From NCBI GenBank assembly GCA_002297935.1, contig DBLC01000135.1, positions 1-15,183 on the forward strand: a stretch of 15,183 nucleotides of DNA. The letters run 5' to 3'. The position numbers and the translations under genes are program-made. Position 1 is the stretch's first letter. Each line of letters starts with the position of its first letter. The notes below the pieces were generated by a model. The model saw only the letters and a program-made list of their open reading frames with translations, searched no databases and was not told the DNA's origin. This stretch comes from Dialister sp. UBA734 (GTDB taxonomy: Bacteria; Bacillota; Negativicutes; Veillonellales; Dialisteraceae). Positions 1 through 6,680 of the stretch are shown here, piece after piece.

Positions 1-75
1 CTACGGTTTGTCGTCCAAGAGAGTCTCGTATAGCAAGTGCTTAGAAAAGCGGTCACTGTACCTATTTGATTTTTT
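1..75. other. Left edge, no supported gene
   Basis: No coding region can be supported here. A minus-strand frame is open from 93 down to a TAG at 1-3, and a plus-strand frame is open from the window edge to a TGA at 77-79. Both are under 31 codons and have no visible start or domain. Either could be the tail of a gene mostly outside the window, but nothing in the sequence decides it. Confidence 0.4.
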
Positions 76-143
76 GTGACTCGTGACTGGTGACTAGTGA
101 CTGGAATTTTTTCCTAGTCACCAGTCACCAGTCTACCAGTCAC
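76..143. repeat. Inverted pair of GTGACT-word arrays
   Basis: The left arm (76-104) is a tandem run of near-10-mers reading GTGACTCGTGACTGGTGACT onward. The right arm (115-143) is largely its reverse complement, with one altered unit. The loop is the T-rich stretch 105-114. The same word family recurs at 4869-4897, 6014-6058, 6626-6680, 9782-9819 and 10702-10762. The structure could fold as a hairpin in either transcript. No T-tract follows the stem, so I do not call it a terminator. Confidence 0.8.
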
Positions 144-145
144 CT

Positions 146-520
146 GACGTACTTCTTGCCTCCGGCCGGTTCGGCAAGGGAAAGTGGACATAGGACTTCT
201 GATATCTGCCGTCCCTTCTGTCCTTTCCTGGGCGCCTCTTCTCCATGGATTCAATCTAAAGAGAAGCCCAAGTCATTTCAAAAGTTTCAGCACCGCGGGA
301 AGTCCTATCTCCCCTTTCCAACAAGTACCATTAGAAGGAAAGCCTTTGTTCCAGCTCTTTCTTGAAATATTTCATCCAGAAAGGTGGTTCATTTTGTTCC
401 TTCTGGTAATAATATCGGAAAGAGGGGGACTTTTTACACGTTTTTTCTGGAAAAATTTTCTTAAATTTCCGAATGTGGTTATAATATTTTCGCCATGAGG
501 CCGGTTGTATTTGCATTGGA
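146..520. other. Intergenic stretch without a supported gene
   Basis: Short open frames exist on both strands but none has a Shine-Dalgarno sequence or recognisable family features. A 61-codon minus-strand frame (331-516) has a lysine- and aromatic-rich product that might be a decayed remnant, but its start falls at the edge of the following palindrome and lacks a ribosome binding site. A TATAAT at 480-485 on the plus strand has no acceptable -35 box. Confidence 0.4.
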
Positions 521-523
521 TAT

Positions 524-945
524 TACATACCAATGATAGGTCCGTAGGACATCGCTACCGGTGGGTAATGTCCTGATGGTAAGAATATGGTATAAAAGAT
601 TAGCGTCATTTCGACCGATCCTATTTGTGCAAAATGACACAAAAGAAGTGAAATGAGATGTGCCCCTGAGTGGAGAAATCTCGCAGCACCAGCGGTAAGG
701 GCTCGATGACACATAGTCTGGCAGCTCGTTAGAGCTGCTTCTCTCGCTTTGCTCGAGAGATCCTCTCACCGTTGCGATTTGAAACAGAAAGCCCTTTCCG
801 CTAGTGCTGCGAGATTTCTCCACTCTCCTACACATCCAGTTTTATTACTCCTCTACCATCAAGCACAAATACGACCGGTCGAAATGACGCTAAAGATAAG
901 ACCGCTTTTTACACTACCATGATACGGACCTATCATTGACATGTA
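524..945. repeat. Nested three-layer palindrome, copy 1
   Basis: Three pairs of inverted arms nest around one centre. The outer arms are 524-546 and 923-945 (about 21 of 23 match, carrying CAATGATAGGTCCGTA). The middle arms are 602-630 and 863-891 (27 of 29, beginning AGCGTCATTTCGACCG). The inner arms are 668-703 and 790-825 (34 of 36, containing GTGGAGAAATCTCGCAGCAC). The centre (704-789) carries further small perfect stems, including GCAGCTC/GAGCTGC and TCTCTCG/CGAGAGA. The middle and inner layers recur almost unchanged at 10271-10556; the outer layer recurs at 6106-6378. There is no transposase. It resembles a bacterial interspersed palindrome or MITE-like element. Confidence 0.85.
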
Positions 946-958
946 TAGACTATATAAA

Positions 959-1032
959 GGGGTATTGGGGCGCTTTATAATTTGATGCGCCCCTTCCACC
1001 ACTCCGCACTACGCACTCCTCACTACGCACTG
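959..1032. repeat. Left inverted repeat bracketing the helicase gene
   Basis: This unit consists of AAGGGGTATT, a hairpin with 7-bp arms GGGGCGC (967-973) and GCGCCCC (987-993), and then a tandem array of GCACTACGCACT-type words that runs into the helicase stop codon at 1033-1035. A closely matching copy in opposite orientation lies at about 4278-4352 on the other side of the gene. The hairpin could act as a weak terminator for the minus-strand gene, but no U-run follows it. Confidence 0.8.
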
Positions 1033-4000
1033 CTACAATACTCCGCTGGTGTCGGTCTTCACGATATATTTCGCCGGAATGGGATGATTCAGACGATACA
1101 GGATGCTCATAGGCTGGGAACCTTGCCAGGAAACGATTTGAGCGGTGCCCAGGAAGGTGAAGGCCATGGCATTTTTATAGTCATCCTTTTTGGCAGCTCG
1201 GACGAAAAGGAGCACCTGATTGCCTTTTTCTCTTTGATGGATGTACCGCTGCCCGGTCTTGGATTCCGGCGTGGTGGTGCTTTGGCTCTGCCAGTGGAAT
1301 AAATGCTTATCGATGGAATAATCTTCGTACAGCGTAGTATCAGAAAATTCTTTTTCCGACTTATTGAGAGTCACCAGGAAGACATCGGTGTCGGTGGTCA
1401 CCATATCGCTATTTCCGGGATGCAAATATTTCACCCCTTCTCGCACGCTGGACGGTTTCGCCAGGCCCAAGGCGGAGAAAATCTGATCTCTGGTGTAATT
1501 GCAATACACTTCCAATCCGCACGGATAGGGCAAATCGGCTTTCTCCGGAATCAGGTTCAGTTGGTCGTATTGGTACGCCAGAAGTTCTTTGATTTCCTGT
1601 TTCAATTCCTTCTGGTTCGCAAAGCGAGTAATCGCTTCCGCCGGATCTTGGGGCGTATAGGACTGCCCATCAGGAAATAAGGTAATAGACCACATGCGAA
1701 GATATTTCTGTTCCAACCGATTCAGAGAAGATGGCAATTCTTCATAGCAATCCTGAATGAAGGAAATCCACTTCGGCGAATCCATAGAAAGCAGCCGCGG
1801 CCAGGCTTTTCGGAGAGCCAATTCGTCATCGGTGACAGGAAAATCCGAAATGAGTCCCCCATCGGCCAGCAGTCGGGCGTAGCTGTGATTGCCATTGTAG
1901 AAACTGTGGGGATCCATCCCGGCAGCCTGAAAGAATTCGGCCAAGTGGGGCACGTGGCCTGTCGCACTAGCCAATTCTTTCACCAGTTCGATATAGTATT
2001 CATTTTTCCTGAGACGGCTATTGATATTTTCCAGCACCCACTTCTGGGCCATTTCTTCCATCTGGATGGAGCAGCCCTTTGGCACGTGGGGGAAGCCCTG
2101 CTGGATTTCCGCCTTCATCACCACCTGGTGTTTCCCCAGAAGGGCAGCATAGCGGCTGGCGAAATCATATTTCCGGTTCGCCTGGGCCACGAAATCCAGC
2201 ACGGTGAGACAATCTTTCCCTTCAGAGAGCCGTAGCCCGCGGCCCAGCTGCTGCAAAAAGACGGTCATGCTCTGGGTGGGCCGCAGAAACAGCACCGTAT
2301 TGATAGACGGGATGTCCACCCCTTCGTTGAACAGGTCCACAGTGAAAATGAAATGAATCTCCCCCCGTTCTAACTGCTGCCGCACCGCCCGCCGCAGGTC
2401 ATGAGGCGAATCCGCATCTAGCGCCTGGGACGCAATGCCCATTTGATTGAAATAATCCGCCATGAAATGGGCGTGTTTCTTGGACACGCAGAATCCCAAG
2501 CCCTTCACGTCCCGCAAATCGGCGGTGTATCGCTCCAGCGCCGCCCCGATGGCCTGGGCACGCTGCTTGGCCAAAGTACCCTCGGCGGTATACACCCGGG
2601 TCAATTCCTCCGTATCGTACTGCCCGTGGGTCCACTTGATGTCCTTCAAACTGATTGGGTCTTCCACGCCGAAATAATGGAAGGGACACAGAAGCCGCCG
2701 CTCGATGGCATCGGGCAGTCGAATTTCCGCAGCAATGTGGCCGCCGAAATATTTCAAAATATCCGCCCCATCCATACGCTCCGGCGTGGCCGTCAGGCCC
2801 AGCAGGATTTTCGGATGGAAATACTGAAGCAACCGCTGGTAGGACCTGGCCGCCGCATGGTGGAATTCGTCCACAATGATCATGTCATAATAGGTGGGGT
2901 CCACCTTTTCCCAGAAACGCTGGCTGTTAAACGTCTGGATGGACATGAAGAGATGCTCCGGCTGATGGGCCCGATAGGTCCCCACCGCCAAATCGCCAAA
3001 TTGGGGATTTTTCAACACTTGCCGGAAACAATCCCGGCTCTGTTTCAATATTTCCTCTCGATGGGCGATGAAAAGGAGCTTCGTCTCTCCGGGCCGGCTT
3101 TTCGCAAACTCCCGATAATCAAAGGCAGAAATCGCGGTCTTTCCGGTCCCCGTGGCGGCCACCACCAAATTGTGCCACCGGTCCTTCCCCAGTCGCTCCG
3201 TGCGAAGGGCATCCAAAATGGCCTGCTGGTACGGGTAAGGCGAAATGGTGAACGAATAAGACGTTTCATCGGCGGTCCCCTTCCGTCCCCGCTCCCGGTC
3301 AATGGCGTCACGCAAAGTGTCCATATCCGCCGGTACAAAAGGCACAAAATCATCGGAATGCCAATAGGTCGAAAAAGTGGCTTCCATTTTCTCGATAATG
3401 TTCGGCAAATCCTGCTGGGTCACCTTCATATTCCACTCCATGCCCTCCGCAATGGCCGCGTGGGACAAATTGGACGACCCCACGTAGGCCGTGGAGTAGC
3501 CACTATTTCGATGGAACATATAGGATTTCGCATGGAGCCGAGTTTCCTTCACGTTATAGGAAATACGGACCTCCGTGTTTGGCAGCTCCGACAAAGTCAG
3601 AATCGCCTTCGGGTCCGTGGCGCCCATGTACGTGGTGGTCACCACCCGCAGCTGCCCGCCGCGAGACGTGAAGTCTCGAAGATAGGGCAAAATAAGAGAC
3701 AGCCCAGAAAAGCGAATAAAGGAAATCAGTATGTCAATCCGGTCCGACGAAGCGATTTCCTTCTGCAGCTCATGCACCATGGACACATCATTGTGAGAAT
3801 TGGTAAATAAAAAAGACTTCGTCAGCGACGTAGCCGGCCGCTGCCACTTCCGCGGCTCGATTTTATTCCGCTGGTGCTCCAAAGATGTCAAAAGGAAATG
3901 GTCCTTCGTCACCTCGTGGTCATCCCCCAAATCCTGGATGTGAGTGACCAACTTCTGCACCAATAGATTGGCTAACTGCACCTCTTGCTGCATCCCGTCA

Positions 4001-4209
4001 TCCAAGTCCCGATCGGCGATGTCCTTCAAGGAAATACGAATCAACTTCGCCAGATACTCCGACAGATATCCCACCGCTTCCTGGGCATCCACCTCTTCCC
4101 GCTCCGCCCAGATTTCCTTCGCCGCCAAAGCGCTTTCCACCTTCTTGGCAAAATCAGTAGACAGGACCTTCTCGTATAGACCGTCTTGCAATGTATGGAT
4201 ATCTGACAT
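1033..4209 (-). CDS. SauUSI-like PLD nuclease / SF2 helicase / DUF3427 protein (putative type IV restriction enzyme)
   Basis: This 1058-residue protein combines a phospholipase-D-type nuclease with an ATP-driven helicase. The PLD motif lies near residues 224-250 (H226, K228, then GSSN at 244-247). The helicase core follows: Walker A ATGTGKT at 352-358, motif II DEFH at 447-450, TAT at 473-475, FNEGVDIP at 627-634 and QLGRGLR at 654-660. From about 700 to the end it matches DUF3427, including FHWQSQSTT near 971 and the FTFLG segment near 1018. This order is that of Staphylococcus aureus SauUSI, a type IV enzyme that cleaves DNA carrying modified cytosine; the C-terminal part is thought to read the modified base. 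The ATG at 4207-4209 is supported by a strong Shine-Dalgarno sequence. Only one HKD half-site is visible, so cleavage probably needs a dimer. The gene stands alone with no methylase, as expected for type IV. The modification-dependent function is inferred from architecture; a repair helicase-nuclease is the alternative. Confidence 0.85.
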   Translation of the reverse strand: MSDIHTLQDGLYEKVLSTDFAKKVESALAAKEIWAEREEVDAQEAVGYLSEYLAKLIRISLKDIADRDLDDGMQQEVQLANLLVQKLVTHIQDLGDDHEVTKDHFLLTSLEHQRNKIEPRKWQRPATSLTKSFLFTNSHNDVSMVHELQKEIASSDRIDILISFIRFSGLSLILPYLRDFTSRGGQLRVVTTTYMGATDPKAILTLSELPNTEVRISYNVKETRLHAKSYMFHRNSGYSTAYVGSSNLSHAAIAEGMEWNMKVTQQDLPNIIEKMEATFSTYWHSDDFVPFVPADMDTLRDAIDRERGRKGTADETSYSFTISPYPYQQAILDALRTERLGKDRWHNLVVAATGTGKTAISAFDYREFAKSRPGETKLLFIAHREEILKQSRDCFRQVLKNPQFGDLAVGTYRAHQPEHLFMSIQTFNSQRFWEKVDPTYYDMIIVDEFHHAAARSYQRLLQYFHPKILLGLTATPERMDGADILKYFGGHIAAEIRLPDAIERRLLCPFHYFGVEDPISLKDIKWTHGQYDTEELTRVYTAEGTLAKQRAQAIGAALERYTADLRDVKGLGFCVSKKHAHFMADYFNQMGIASQALDADSPHDLRRAVRQQLERGEIHFIFTVDLFNEGVDIPSINTVLFLRPTQSMTVFLQQLGRGLRLSEGKDCLTVLDFVAQANRKYDFASRYAALLGKHQVVMKAEIQQGFPHVPKGCSIQMEEMAQKWVLENINSRLRKNEYYIELVKELASATGHVPHLAEFFQAAGMDPHSFYNGNHSYARLLADGGLISDFPVTDDELALRKAWPRLLSMDSPKWISFIQDCYEELPSSLNRLEQKYLRMWSITLFPDGQSYTPQDPAEAITRFANQKELKQEIKELLAYQYDQLNLIPEKADLPYPCGLEVYCNYTRDQIFSALGLAKPSSVREGVKYLHPGNSDMVTTDTDVFLVTLNKSEKEFSDTTLYEDYSIDKHLFHWQSQSTTTPESKTGQRYIHQREKGNQVLLFVRAAKKDDYKNAMAFTFLGTAQIVSWQGSQPMSILYRLNHPIPAKYIVKTDTSGVL

Positions 4210-4213
4210 AAAA

Positions 4214-4221
4214 CACCTCCT
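4214..4221 (-). promoter_or_regulatory. Ribosome binding site of the helicase gene
   Basis: On the minus strand the sequence reads AGGAGGTG, a near-perfect anti-16S match. Its AGGAGG core is six bases from the ATG at 4207-4209, which fixes this start. Confidence 0.9.
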
Positions 4222-4277
4222 GGATGATAAGAATGACCGCTATAGGATACATGGTTATTTCATCCTCTCTCTAAAAA

Positions 4278-4352
4278 ATGCGTAGTGCGAAGTGCGTAAT
4301 GCGTAGTGGCGGAAGGGGCGCACATAATTTGGAAGCGCCCCAATACCCCTTA
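4278..4352. repeat. Right inverted repeat bracketing the helicase gene
   Basis: On the plus strand this contains tandem words GCGTAGTGCGAAGTGCGTA, then a GGGGCGC (4315-4321) / GCGCCCC (4335-4341) hairpin, then CAATACCCCTT. Read on the minus strand it aligns along nearly its full length with 959-1032, including the hairpin arms and the AAGGGGTATT border. It lies 57 bases upstream of the helicase ribosome binding site, so a transcript starting further upstream would carry it in the 5' leader. Confidence 0.8.
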
Positions 4353-4365
4353 AAAATAATATAAA

Positions 4366-4683
4366 TTACCAATAATAGGTTCATAAGACTTCACTCCAGC
4401 GGGATATGATGTTACGTAGACAACGGTATGAAAATATAGCGTCATTTCGACCGACGGGATTTGTGCGAAATGACGCTATAGGGTAGTTCGGTACTATGTT
4501 GGACAGAAGTGGAGAAATCCAAAACTTCTAGCGAGATACCATCCAACTGAATGGAGCCGTAACGGGATAGGTTCAGTTGTCACCTGTACCGCTACTGCTT
4601 TGAGATTTCTCCACTTTTGTCTAACATAGAACTGGACTACACTGTAGAATCATCCAGCACAAATCCCATCGGTCGAAATGACG
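4366..4683. repeat. Nested palindrome, copy 2 (divergent)
   Basis: The middle arms 4439-4466 and 4657-4683 match at 26 of 27 positions across the aligned part (CGTCATTTCGACCG...). The inner arms 4494-4532 and 4591-4629 match at about 31 of 39 and contain AGTGGAGAAATC. A left outer arm (about 4366-4389, a variant of the ACCAATGATAGG module) is present, but I find no right outer partner. The left middle arm is itself a 12-bp hairpin (AGCGTCATTTCG ... CGAAATGACGCT). The centre has a CAACTGAA/TTCAGTTG stem. It is the same family as 524-945 and 10271-10556 with a more diverged core. Confidence 0.8.
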
Positions 4684-4808
4684 ACTTCGGCTAGAGGCAC
4701 ATTCGATGAACTAGAGAATCTTCAGACCCCTTCTCCGCTATCTCCAGACGCCAATACCACTTTCCCCACAAATCATTTCACACCGCCAGTGCGAGCTATC
4801 CCCCCTGC

Positions 4809-4829
4809 CCCCCTTCCAGAGGAAGAGGG
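4809..4829 (-). repeat. Short GC-rich hairpin downstream of the dehydrogenase
   Basis: Arms 4809-4817 and 4821-4829 enclose a 3-base loop. Read on the minus strand the stem pairs over 9 bp with one G-U wobble; on the plus strand that position is a C-A mismatch. The orientation therefore suits a transcript of the dehydrogenase gene. No U-run follows, so it is at most a weak terminator or processing site. A related module is at 10099-10148. Confidence 0.45.
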
Positions 4830-4868
4830 TAACCGCTAATGCCAATACCGCTACAGGCACCCCTTCCC

Positions 4869-4897
4869 AATCCCTAGCTACCAGTCACCAGTCACCC
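4869..4897 (-). repeat. GTGACTGG/CTAGGGATT short-word array
   Basis: Read on the minus strand this is GGGTGACTGGTGACTGGTAG followed by CTAGGGATT, the same words found at 6014-6058 in the opposite orientation upstream of the dehydrogenase. It is the second, outer array on the gene's 3' side. Confidence 0.7.
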
Positions 4898-4934
4898 AAT
4901 ATTATACTGCAGTGCTTCCTAACATATTGCGCCG

Positions 4935-4976
4935 CCACCACCACTTCTCACTTCTAACTTCTCACTTCTAACTGCC
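4935..4976 (-). repeat. Tandem 14-mer array abutting the dehydrogenase stop codon
   Basis: Two perfect tandem copies of a 14-mer lie at 4943-4956 and 4957-4970 (plus strand ACTTCTCACTTCTA), flanked by partial units. On the minus strand the words read TAGAAGTGAGAAGT and contain stop codons. The array begins about three bases after the TAA of the dehydrogenase (4980-4982). Confidence 0.85.
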
Positions 4977-4979
4977 TTT

Positions 4980-5990
4980 TTAGTGTCCTTCCGCATCTCC
5001 CCCAAGAGCCAGTCCCCCGTTCCAGAGGTATTCTTCTTTGTGGATATACCCCTTCACCGGTTTCCCATCCAGGAAATCACGGATATTCTGCAGCGCATTC
5101 CGTATGGCTTCTTCGTTGCAGCGGCTATTCATTTCCGCATTGTGGGCACTGCCGATGACGTTCGGATAGGCCAAAAGGGGATCCCCGTCCTTGGGGTACT
5201 GGTCATGCTCGCCCCACCACACATCCATGGCCACATGGAAATGGGGGAAATGTTTCACCCGTTCCGCCAGGGCTTCGTGGTCGATGAGCCCGGCCCGAGA
5301 GACATCTACAATCATAGCGTCCTCTTTCATAAGAGACAACACACGAGCATCTACGATGCGGTCCGTTTCTTTAGAATGAGGCAGTGCCAATACCAGCACA
5401 TCCGCCTGTGCCACCGCCGTGTCCCACTCTTTCATTTCATAGGCAGCAGCGAGTAAAGGAGACTGCGGGGTATGACGAGAAATTGCTTCCAGCCGGCAAC
5501 CGAAAGGAGCAAGGGCCTTCGCCACCGCCTGTCCGATGCCACCAAATCCAGCAATCAGCACGGTCTGTTCCAAAAGGCTTTTCTGGTGATACCCCAAGAT
5601 ATGGAACTCGCCCTTCCGCAAATCCATCAGCTGCTCCCGCAGGCAGCGATTCAAGACGATAATCATTCCCACCGTAGATTCCGCAATGCCCCGTGCCCAG
5701 CCACCGGCATTGCAATAGAGCTGCATTCCCTTGGGCAACTGGTCCATTCGCAAATGGTCCACTCCGGTTCGGGTAGTCTGCACCATCTTCGGCCGGTCCA
5801 GCAGCGCCAATTCATCGACAGATAAATCGCCCACCAAGTTATGGGACAAAAGCACATCCGCCGTCTCTATAGCCCGTTTCCTTTCGGCAGCGTCCATCTC
5901 TTCCATCCAGACAATCTGGCAATCAGGAAATAGAGCATTCACATCCTGCTGAAACTCTTCTTTTATCGGTGCAGAAATAGCAATTTGCAT
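4980..5990 (-). CDS. D-isomer-specific 2-hydroxyacid dehydrogenase, NAD(P)-dependent
   Basis: This 336-residue cytosolic oxidoreductase has the two-part fold of the D-2-hydroxyacid dehydrogenase family, which interconverts 2-oxoacids and D-2-hydroxyacids using NAD(P)H. The nucleotide-binding loop GFGGIG is at 148-153, followed by a basic patch (SRH at 171-173) where a cofactor-selecting acid often sits. The catalytic Arg is R232 (in DVSRAGLID), the Glu is probably E261 (in WWGEHDQ) and the His is H283 (in GSAHNAE). The surroundings of E261 and H283 differ from the common EP and TPHxAG forms, so this is a divergent branch; the substrate (phosphoglycerate, hydroxypyruvate, glyoxylate or lactate) cannot be read from sequence. 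The ATG at 5988-5990 follows AGAAGGAT at usual spacing. The gene stands alone between repeat-filled gaps, and its immediate neighbours do not suggest a pathway. Confidence 0.88.
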   Translation of the reverse strand: MQIAISAPIKEEFQQDVNALFPDCQIVWMEEMDAAERKRAIETADVLLSHNLVGDLSVDELALLDRPKMVQTTRTGVDHLRMDQLPKGMQLYCNAGGWARGIAESTVGMIIVLNRCLREQLMDLRKGEFHILGYHQKSLLEQTVLIAGFGGIGQAVAKALAPFGCRLEAISRHTPQSPLLAAAYEMKEWDTAVAQADVLVLALPHSKETDRIVDARVLSLMKEDAMIVDVSRAGLIDHEALAERVKHFPHFHVAMDVWWGEHDQYPKDGDPLLAYPNVIGSAHNAEMNSRCNEEAIRNALQNIRDFLDGKPVKGYIHKEEYLWNGGLALGGDAEGH

Positions 5991-5996
5991 ATTGGG

Positions 5997-6004
5997 ATCC
6001 TTCT
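5997..6004 (-). promoter_or_regulatory. Ribosome binding site of the dehydrogenase gene
   Basis: The minus strand reads AGAAGGAT six bases before the ATG at 5988-5990. It is a moderate Shine-Dalgarno match that supports this start. Confidence 0.7.
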
Positions 6005-6013
6005 TTCGTTTTT

Positions 6014-6058
6014 GGTGACTCGTGACTGGGATTAGGAGCTAGTAGCTAGGCCCTAGGG
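6014..6058 (+). repeat. GTGACT/CTAG short-word array upstream of the dehydrogenase
   Basis: On the plus strand this reads GGTGACTCGTGACTGGGATT, then AGGAGCTAGTAGCTAGG and CCCTAGGG. It begins only about ten bases beyond the dehydrogenase ribosome binding site and faces away from the gene. It is the counterpart of 4869-4897 on the 3' side. If transcription starts near 6068, the whole array is in the 5' leader. Confidence 0.75.
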
Positions 6059-6074
6059 AAATCATATTTCTTGT

Positions 6075-6083
6075 ATTATAGCA
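6075..6083 (-). promoter_or_regulatory. Candidate extended -10 promoter of the dehydrogenase
   Basis: The minus strand reads TGCTATAAT, a perfect extended -10 element (TG, one base, TATAAT). No good -35 box lies 17 bases upstream, which extended -10 promoters tolerate. The predicted start near 6068 gives a leader of about 78 bases. A second TGGTATAAT sits at 6102-6110 at the palindrome edge. Strength and use are inferred. Confidence 0.5.
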
Positions 6084-6105
6084 TACAGTCAAGCACATTT
6101 TATTA

Positions 6106-6378
6106 TACCAATGATAGGTCCGTAGGACCGTGCCCCCTCCGGGGGAAAGGTGGTGCCGAAGGCACCAAAGGGGGTGTATTTCCCTCGCCCGCAGGGCGGT
6201 TGTATGGTTTTCTACATACTAAGCGGAAATAAAAACAGTTTGACTCTCATCAAGCATCGTTATTTATACCGCCTCGTATTTATAAAAACTATACAACCGG
6301 CCTACGGCCGAGGGAAATACACCCCCTCTTTTCATTCTCCCCCGATGGGGGCGATGTCCTACGGACCTATCATTGGCA
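6106..6378. repeat. Nested palindrome with the shared outer module but a different core
   Basis: The outer arms 6106-6128 and 6356-6378 are near-perfect inverted copies of the CAATGATAGGTCCGTAGGAC module found at 524-546. Inside is a different core. A perfect 18-bp stem (6170-6187 with 6309-6326, GGGGGTGTATTTCCCTCG) is extended by 8 bp (6198-6205 with 6291-6298). Satellite hairpins are CCCCC/GGGGG (6133-6145 and 6339-6351), TGGTGCC/GGCACCA (6151-6167) and GGCC/GGCC (6299-6309). None of the CGTCATTTCGACCG or GTGGAGAAATCTC arms of the other copies is present. Confidence 0.88.
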
Positions 6379-6389
6379 TGTAAAGCCTC

Positions 6390-6625
6390 TCATTACAATC
6401 ATCTATTTGTTTGCGAAACATAAGGATTTTTTCTTGCATTAGAAAAATCATACTCATCACGCATAGTCTGATATCCTTTCTACACTCACCCAAATAAAGA
6501 TGAATCCACAAGCAATCACTTTGTCACATGTGAGCTCCTTCAGCCCCCTTAGAACCTTCAGAATCTTTAGCTATAGCGGCTTATGGCTAACAGCCTCACA
6601 AGCTTAGCACGCGTCCCCCACCCCC
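6390..6625. other. Intergenic stretch downstream of the sensor kinase
   Basis: No gene is supported. Two modest inverted repeats are visible: GATTTTTTCT/AGAAAAATC at 6425-6449, and TTAGCTATA/TATGGCTAA near 6570-6595. Neither has a following T-run on the strand where it pairs best, so the kinase gene has no clear terminator here. Confidence 0.5.
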
Positions 6626-6680
6626 AGGGCCTAGCCACCAATCCCCAGCTACCAGTCACTAGTCACGAGTCACAAGTCAC
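6626..6680 (-). repeat. Short-word array containing the sensor kinase stop codon
   Basis: On the minus strand the coding sequence runs straight into AAGTGACTTGTGACTCGTGA and further TAGTGACTGG, GTAGCTGGGG and GGCTAGG words. The TGA stop (6677-6679) is the first TGA of the array, so the repeat supplies the stop codon. Similar words in the opposite orientation lie at 9782-9819 beyond the gene's 5' end. Confidence 0.8.

Noticed and set aside
76..143. CRISPR array
   Set aside because: The repeats are 8-14 bases, contiguous and degenerate, with no regular spacers and no cas genes. The same holds for the other short-word arrays.
331..516. 61-codon minus-strand frame, lysine- and aromatic-rich
   Set aside because: It has no Shine-Dalgarno sequence and no family match I recognise, and its start touches the palindrome border. 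It could be a decayed remnant, but this is not supported.
668..825. tRNA or other classical structured RNA gene in the palindrome
   Set aside because: The stems are long nested arms of 27-36 bp without cloverleaf proportions or TPsiC/anticodon signatures, and the sequence recurs as an interspersed repeat.
479..835. 118-codon and 63-codon minus-strand frames
   Set aside because: They lie inside the nested palindrome at 524-945, and similar frames recur in the other copy at 10197-10379. They are by-products of the repeat.
936..960. TTGACA at 936-941 followed by TATATAAA as a plus-strand promoter
   Set aside because: The spacing is about 9-11 bases instead of 16-18, and there is no plus-strand gene downstream.
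2443..3810. Open frame of 455 codons on the plus strand
   Set aside because: It is antisense to the helicase core, where all helicase motifs are intact on the minus strand. No ribosome binding site or domain is visible.
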